Shown: piece after piece, positions 58,370-64,000 of the stretch
How positions within the stretch are numbered: position 1 is the first letter of the stretch
Layout: every line of letters begins with the position of its first letter
From: Larix kaempferi
Lineage: Eukaryota > Streptophyta > Pinopsida > Pinales > Pinaceae
DNA length: 64,000 bases
Reading direction: 5' to 3'
Assembly (NCBI GenBank): GCA_027924585.1
Contig: BSBM01000606.1
Span: forward strand, 11,165,501 to 11,229,500
Notes under the pieces: model-generated
What the model saw: the letters and a program-made list of their open reading frames with translations, nothing else
The model's database searches: none
What the model was told of the DNA's origin: nothing
Program-made: the position numbers and the translations under genes

Positions 58370-58760
58370 TTTTATCGTTTGCTTTCGTCAATCCGAAACC
58401 CGACATGTTGCAATCCCAAAACCCACAAGCCGACAGGTGCGCGTTGCGGGTTTTGTTGTCAATAAATTTGGGAAATCTTCATCCCGAAACCCACAATTGC
58501 GGATTTCGGATTGCGCGAACTTGTTTTTTAAGAATTGCGTTGTGTGTTCCCGAAACCCAAAACCCGCAAGTGTCGGGTTGCGGGATGCGGGAAGAGATTT
58601 TTATTTTTGCGATTGCTTCCGTTTCCGAAACCCACAACCCGCAAGTTTCGGGTTGCAGCTTTGGGAAACTTGTTTTTTTGTTATTTTGGCAGTTTGGAAT
58701 CCCGAAACCCGAAACCCGCAAGTTTCGGGTTGGAGCTTTCGGGAATCATGAATAAACGGT
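58370..58760. repeat. GC-richer hairpin-forming tandem repeat
   Basis: At least four units of about 65-80 bp starting 'cccgaaaccc' (near 58484, 58551, 58626 and 58701), most containing a self-complementary core such as CCCGCAAGTTTCGGG and CCGAAAC...GTTTCGG-like pairings. All three plus frames are open for 80-140 codons because each unit lacks stops; the peptides repeat (NPQVSGC-like) and I do not call a gene. It replaces the 3' part of LINE B. Confidence 0.8.
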
Positions 58761-59309
58761 GTGAACAATAACTTTACCCTGCAACTGCGAGATTCAATCC
58801 TAACCATTGATTTGTCTTGATCCTGAGGATGAGGTTACGCTGCGTGATTTTAGTAAATATTTGGATTTCCATTTTCTCTGGTATTATTTGGATTATTTCC
58901 ATTCTTAATGGTCTCTAGTTTGAGCCAGTTTTTATCGTTTCGGTTGGTCCCATAATATTGGTGGTTAGCTTAACATGTTATCTTTCACATTTTCCATCTA
59001 GATTTGGTCTTCATTTGCATAAGTTGATTGAATTTTATTGGTTTTTGGAGATTTCAAAGATCTTGTCATTTGATTCTGACTATTGTGTGTAATGATTGCT
59101 TATTCTTATTTGAACTTGCTTGACTCATTTACATGCTTCAGTTTTTCCTAAGTAAATTCATATGATGTTTCGATGATCTTGGCAAATTCAATTGAACTCA
59201 TTTTAATAATTTGGTTAAAAACTCAATAAGTTTATAGAGCAACTTGACGGATTATAATAATTTGGTTAAAAAATCATTTTTAATCATTTTAATTTATGAC
59301 TTGAAAGGG
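58761..59309. other. No gene recognised
   Basis: AT-rich sequence between the hairpin repeat and the third giant LTR. 'ataatttggttaaaaa' occurs twice (59206 and 59259). Confidence 0.5.
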
Positions 59310-59314
59310 TGTAT
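59310..59314. repeat. Target duplication, left (TGTAT)
   Basis: Identical to 63705-63709. Confidence 0.88.
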
Positions 59315-62300
59315 TGTCACGTACCCTAATTGCTGAAAAATTTTATGCTAAAAACTTTGTATTAACTTTTATTGTAAAGTTTTTATAGGTTGGACAAGTG
59401 TCCAAGGATGACTGTAATTTGCACAATATTTTATTATTTAATAAACAAAATAGGAGACAAACACCTAAGGGGACTATTTAAAGAGTGGTTACTGATCCAC
59501 TAGGTGGAATGGAATCTGGGGTAGAAGGAAATGGACAAGTGGCAGCATCATGATGCAACTAACTAGCTGTTGGTATGGGACAACTCCCTTAAAATGTAGT
59601 CTTAGTGCCTTGAAAGATGGGACTGGAGCTTGAGCCTCATTTATTCCAAACTGACCACTAAAATACCTAGGCAGTCTATATATTAGCCATCAGATTATGA
59701 ACTGAGGTTCATCACTTTTCCTGACGAGGAAACTTACGTTGAGGTTTTGTTGTTTGCACTCAAGAGATCCGATGAGCGATAGGCTAGGGTTGATCATGTT
59801 GTGAGTCTTCCAAAACTCTTAGTGAGCTCAGGAGTTTGTTGCTGAGTGGAGAAGGCATTTTACAGGAGGTTGATACTGAGTGGAGAAGGTATTTTGAGTG
59901 CCTTGCTTCTACACAGTTTTCCACCAACTTACTAGATTAGTAATCAGGCTCGGGGGTTCATTAGAAGTCAGCAGCTGAGCTGCTTCTTTTGAAGCAGGTT
60001 GGGAGGAACAGGTCTCCTTGGGTGTTTGTCAGCCCTATTATCAGTTACAGGTTCTAATATCTTATCTGTTTTATTTTTAAGCTTTGTTATTTAGTTATTT
60101 ATGTATTTTATAGTACTGCTGATTATATAACTTCCATTTTTTATTTCATAAGTTATTTCGATTCCTGTGTAAATTATCAATTCTGTATAAATTGACTCGA
60201 TTGAATAAAATAGTTTCTGTATTTTTCCCCATGCAAGAAGAGATAGCATCGTACTCCAGTGCATAAACAAATTAAGTAGATAAAAGCTGATAGGAAAAAT
60301 GCCATGGTGATGAAAGTATAAATTCTTTATAAATGCTCTGTACATTAATTATTAATGTTAAATTATGTTTTTATTTCTTTACTCACCGTACTATTCTTAC
60401 CCCATTCTTATCATCAACAGAAAAGTAAATCTAATCCATAGATGTAATAACAATTTTATTTTAAACAAGGAAATCATTTCTGTTCTGTACAATCATGTTT
60501 TTTCTAAATGTATATTCTCACAGAATATCTATAGTTGTTGTTATTCTCATTATTTTGCATATAGGACAGATAGACAAATAAGAAACAACATATTATCAAC
60601 TTAGGGTTGTGAAACTTTACATTTTAATTCTTTTAAAAGTCTACTATTACTTCAGATATTCTGTTATTGCATGCAGAGTGCCGATAAGCAAACAAAGTTC
60701 CTTATCATAAAGCTAGGGTTCAATATTTTCTTTTGCATGCACATATAATCGTAAACACAAAAATGCAATTCTGTAAGTAGAATTCAAGATAGATGAATAA
60801 TCTCTCCGTCATTTCTTTATTTTATTAACATAGACAGATTAAGTATTTCCTTTTATATCATAATCATTACTGTAGATCGAACTTATCTATTTCTTTTATC
60901 GTTTTGAAATTTCCAATATATTACAAATGCTAGTAGGAGTAGAGTTGACAAAATCACAACCCTGGTGGTTGTTTAAACATTTCAACAAACACATCATTAT
61001 CTAGACATAGTCAAACCCTAAACCATGGACAAGATTTCATTTCAGAATCACAAACATTTTATACAAAACCAACAACGAGGCATTAGGCCGAAGCCATCAT
61101 TTTGCTTAAACATTTATTTAATAAACAGTAGCGGCGTTTTTCCTCAAACATACTTTTGCATACTATTTCCTTTCTACCTTTAAAACATTCGTTAGTTTAC
61201 AGTACAGAATATACACGATAGTACATGTATGCTTAAAACCCTAGACTCCAAAAACACTACATTCATTATAGAGACTGTTAAATTACGAACTAGATCTATT
61301 TCTCAAAATAACGAGTGACAGGTTTCATTCACGGGACAAGCCCCAACACAACAAATACAGAATAGTCACAACACATAGTTTTGCGACAGAAATTTTATTA
61401 TCTTCTCCACAGAGTCTGAAACCCCACTTAAAAACAAATAAACACTGCCAAGTTTTCAAAAACCAAAACTCAAAACCCTATACAAATACAAATTGTTACA
61501 TTGACTCTTTAACTAAGAAAACAACCTAAGTTTTTCCACTACGAATTCCAGTTTTGATGATACAACTGTTTCCACGACCACTGCCTGGAGAACCTACGAG
61601 GGTTGCCACCGGGCTTACCATTGTTCTCACTTTTCTATTTGTTTCCAACCAAATCCATTATCGTCAAACCCAACACTTTGATTTTGAATGATGGTATTAC
61701 CTGCCACAAGGGTCTGCGAGGAGTTAGGAACAAAGCATTTGATTTTTTACCAAACGAAGAAGTATTTTTAGAACTAAAAACCAGATAGAACTTACCTTGT
61801 ATTTCATAGTAGATTGGAATGCTTCTGGCTTCCAAATATTCAACCCACGCAGTGGAGTTGACATACCTTCGAACTACAACCCCTATGGAGTCAAACCCCA
61901 CCCTGAAACTTTACTAGTCTCTGATTAAAAAACTACAGGGCTTCAACACTACTGTATCAGCAATGCTCGAACACTTATACAGTTCTTCCACAACAATTTT
62001 TACAGAGTTGGACACACGGTGCCATCCACAACTGACCAGGGTCGAGCCCTGTAAACCAGCGGCCTGTCGGCCTTCACCTCCAGACAGTAACAACCAAATG
62101 CATGCACAAAAGAGAAAATAATGCTAAGACAAGCTTAGCTAGGGTTTTGCATATCCCATCTACCGAGACCCGAGATCAACGTTCAGGATCAAGCCAGCTA
62201 AACCACAGTGGTACCAAGGAGTTACTATAACCAAAGACCAAGAAATGACTTCATTTATTACACAGATCGAACAGATGCCATATCACCAAGTCAGAGCTTA

Positions 62301-63704
62301 CAGCTCGATGACACATCATAAAACATCGCCACTGTGATCACTTAAGGGCTAGACACGTAAGTGCCAGTTTAGCACTCACCTCACCATGTAGAATGGATTA
62401 AATGTTGAGATCTTACGGATATTGCACCAGAGTATCGACTGCAACAATACTATCTACCGCATTAATCACTACCATCATTACCATTTCCACGTTCGAGCCA
62501 TTGTGGAGCTAGCTACTCAACCAATGAACCAGCAGTTAACACTTCAGCTTAAGAATGGACTTAAAACACCATTGGACACATGATTGAACCATTACTACAA
62601 TCCTCTGTGGAATCCCACTACCACGATGGCCTATGCATTTAATACTATAGGTAGAATATTAATCATCCACCAACCTATATACATTATCACCAAGTCATTT
62701 AAATTTATCAAAATAAACATTGTTGGGTAGATTGTATCGTAATTTCATGAAGATTACAATGCTAATAATGTAGTATAACGATGGTTGCATATTTCTCTTA
62801 TTACTTGCACATTAATACCTTTGCATAGAAATTGTTTATAGTATGGTTTCACATAATATGATAACCCAAATCATATAGTATCGTAAGTTCACAAAGTATC
62901 AAATAAAGGTTGTTTGATATAGCATTCTTGCATAGTATCAGTATATTATATATATTCCTAATTGCATTGTATCATATTAAGAACCTAATATCACATAAAT
63001 GCATAGTGCCACTTAGAATCACATAGGGCACACAACGAACATATCATTTAGGATATGTACATCTACATTGAGTTTTGATAATATTGTCACTTACATCATA
63101 AGTTAGAGCATTTAAATGAACCAAAGAAATAGACAATTGAATACAAATGAGGTTACAACTAATAACGAACTTCTCATAACTCTTGATTAAATCTGTACTG
63201 TCTGTATAAATAGACCTGTTCTAATAGTTAAAAACAAACTTGAACGACTTGAAGTTTGAATCCAGTTCTCTCACCGATAGAATGATCAGAACTATTATCT
63301 TCAGTTTTAATCATTAGATGTTTACTGCAAATAGGTGGTCACTTGTTACAGTTAAAACCCTTACTTGTAATCTGTCACATTACAAAATTTACATGCTTTA
63401 GCACGAATGCTAAGTAAGCCTCGGGGCATCCAAAGGACCCCTTCATCAATCAAACAAAAGAACATTTATCAAACGATGTTTCTTCATTCATAAACAACAA
63501 CAGTAGATTTTGTAGCAGCATATCTAGATTTGGATAACATCAAGACTCAAGCTAACTTCTTTTAGTCGCATCCAATAAACAAGTATGGTATTTTAAAATA
63601 GCAAATAACATCTCATGTATCTTTTCCATTCCGCATACACTAAATAAGCAATATTATCACGTAGAAAAACTTTTAAATTTTTTTGAATTTTCTGGGGTGT
63701 TACA
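59315..63704. mobile_element. Giant solo LTR, 4390 bp
   Basis: Starts TGTCACGTACCC, ends GGGGTGTTACA, with a perfect 5-bp duplication. Termini and size are like the element at 36474-40776, but the interior is not obviously alignable by eye, so it is a related or parallel family. No gag/pol, primer site or polypurine tract is seen. Open stretches such as 61635-61901 (minus) lack known motifs. The best reading is a solo LTR. Confidence 0.8.
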
Positions 63705-63709
63705 TGTAT
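63705..63709. repeat. Target duplication, right (TGTAT)
   Basis: Pairs with 59310-59314. Confidence 0.88.
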
Positions 63710-64000
63710 ATAATGGAACCATGCATTTAATTATATATTTTGAAAGGATTATTGAACTTTACTAAGTATTGAATATTTGATAAAGTTTGTCATTATGGGA
63801 AGATCTATAATTTTATGACAATTTTTTATAATTCAATCAAATCCTAAATAACATATTCTCAAACCATGGAAAGAGTCAATACCATTTTCATTAAGCGAAG
63901 CATTGTATTTTACAAAGGATAATTAACTTCGCTTATTTGTAAAATCATTATTATTGCTTAAATTATATTGGATATATTTTTTGAAGAACAATATTAATAA

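Noticed and set aside
58690-58730. Interstitial telomere repeat
   Set aside because: The motif is CCCGAAA rather than CCCTAAA and only two to three steps are present.
58335-58755. Three overlapping open frames of 78-138 codons
   Set aside because: They are translations of the same stop-poor tandem repeat in all frames, not a protein gene.

Overview
This window looks like plant nuclear DNA from a large, AT-rich, repeat-dominated genome. I see no host gene I can support. A gymnosperm is my best guess, from very long solo LTRs, old nested insertions and the style of the Copia gag; this is inference, not proof. Almost everything that can be named is a transposable element, mostly broken by stop codons and frameshifts.

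Layout: 1-3652 is the end of a giant LTR, followed by a LINE 3' tail. A ~1.4 kb ancestral segment ('segment S') is present twice on the same strand. Copy S1 (4065-25555) has been split by a full-length LINE (4506-11725, minus strand, 19-bp target duplication), a Ty3/Gypsy element (about 12006-23500) that itself carries a 2.6 kb hAT-like DNA transposon (16173-18769), and a tRNA-derived SINE (24586-24889) whose 3' part was later tandemly duplicated. Copy S2 (44868-46292) is almost uninterrupted and serves as the empty-site reference. 25555-27600 is AT-rich with simple and tandem repeats. 27620-30400 is a decayed Ty1/Copia element. 32816-42455 is a Ty3/Gypsy element with 377-bp LTRs, interrupted by a 4303-bp giant solo LTR (36474-40776; TSD AAGGA). 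46293-58330 is a second LINE (plus strand), split in its ORF2 by the youngest element here, a structurally complete 7325-bp Ty1/Copia element on the minus strand (49347-56671; 609-bp LTRs about 98% identical, TSD GTATT). 58370-58760 is a GC-richer hairpin-forming repeat, and 59315-63704 is a third giant solo LTR (4390 bp; TSD TGTAT).

The elements interact by nesting, which gives a relative order: S first, then the LINEs and Gypsy elements, then the hAT, SINE, solo LTR and Copia insertions. Coding decay is dominated by in-frame stops, many TAG, rather than frameshifts. In the Copia element all three internal stops lie where glutamine is expected, consistent with C-to-T decay of methylated CAG sites.

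The most unusual structures are the giant LTRs with a shared splice-site-like layout, the 1.5 kb tandem-repeat block between pol and the 3' LTR of the Copia element, a coding-like extension downstream of RNase H in the first LINE, and the ATGA stop/start overlap between ORF1 and ORF2 in both LINEs.
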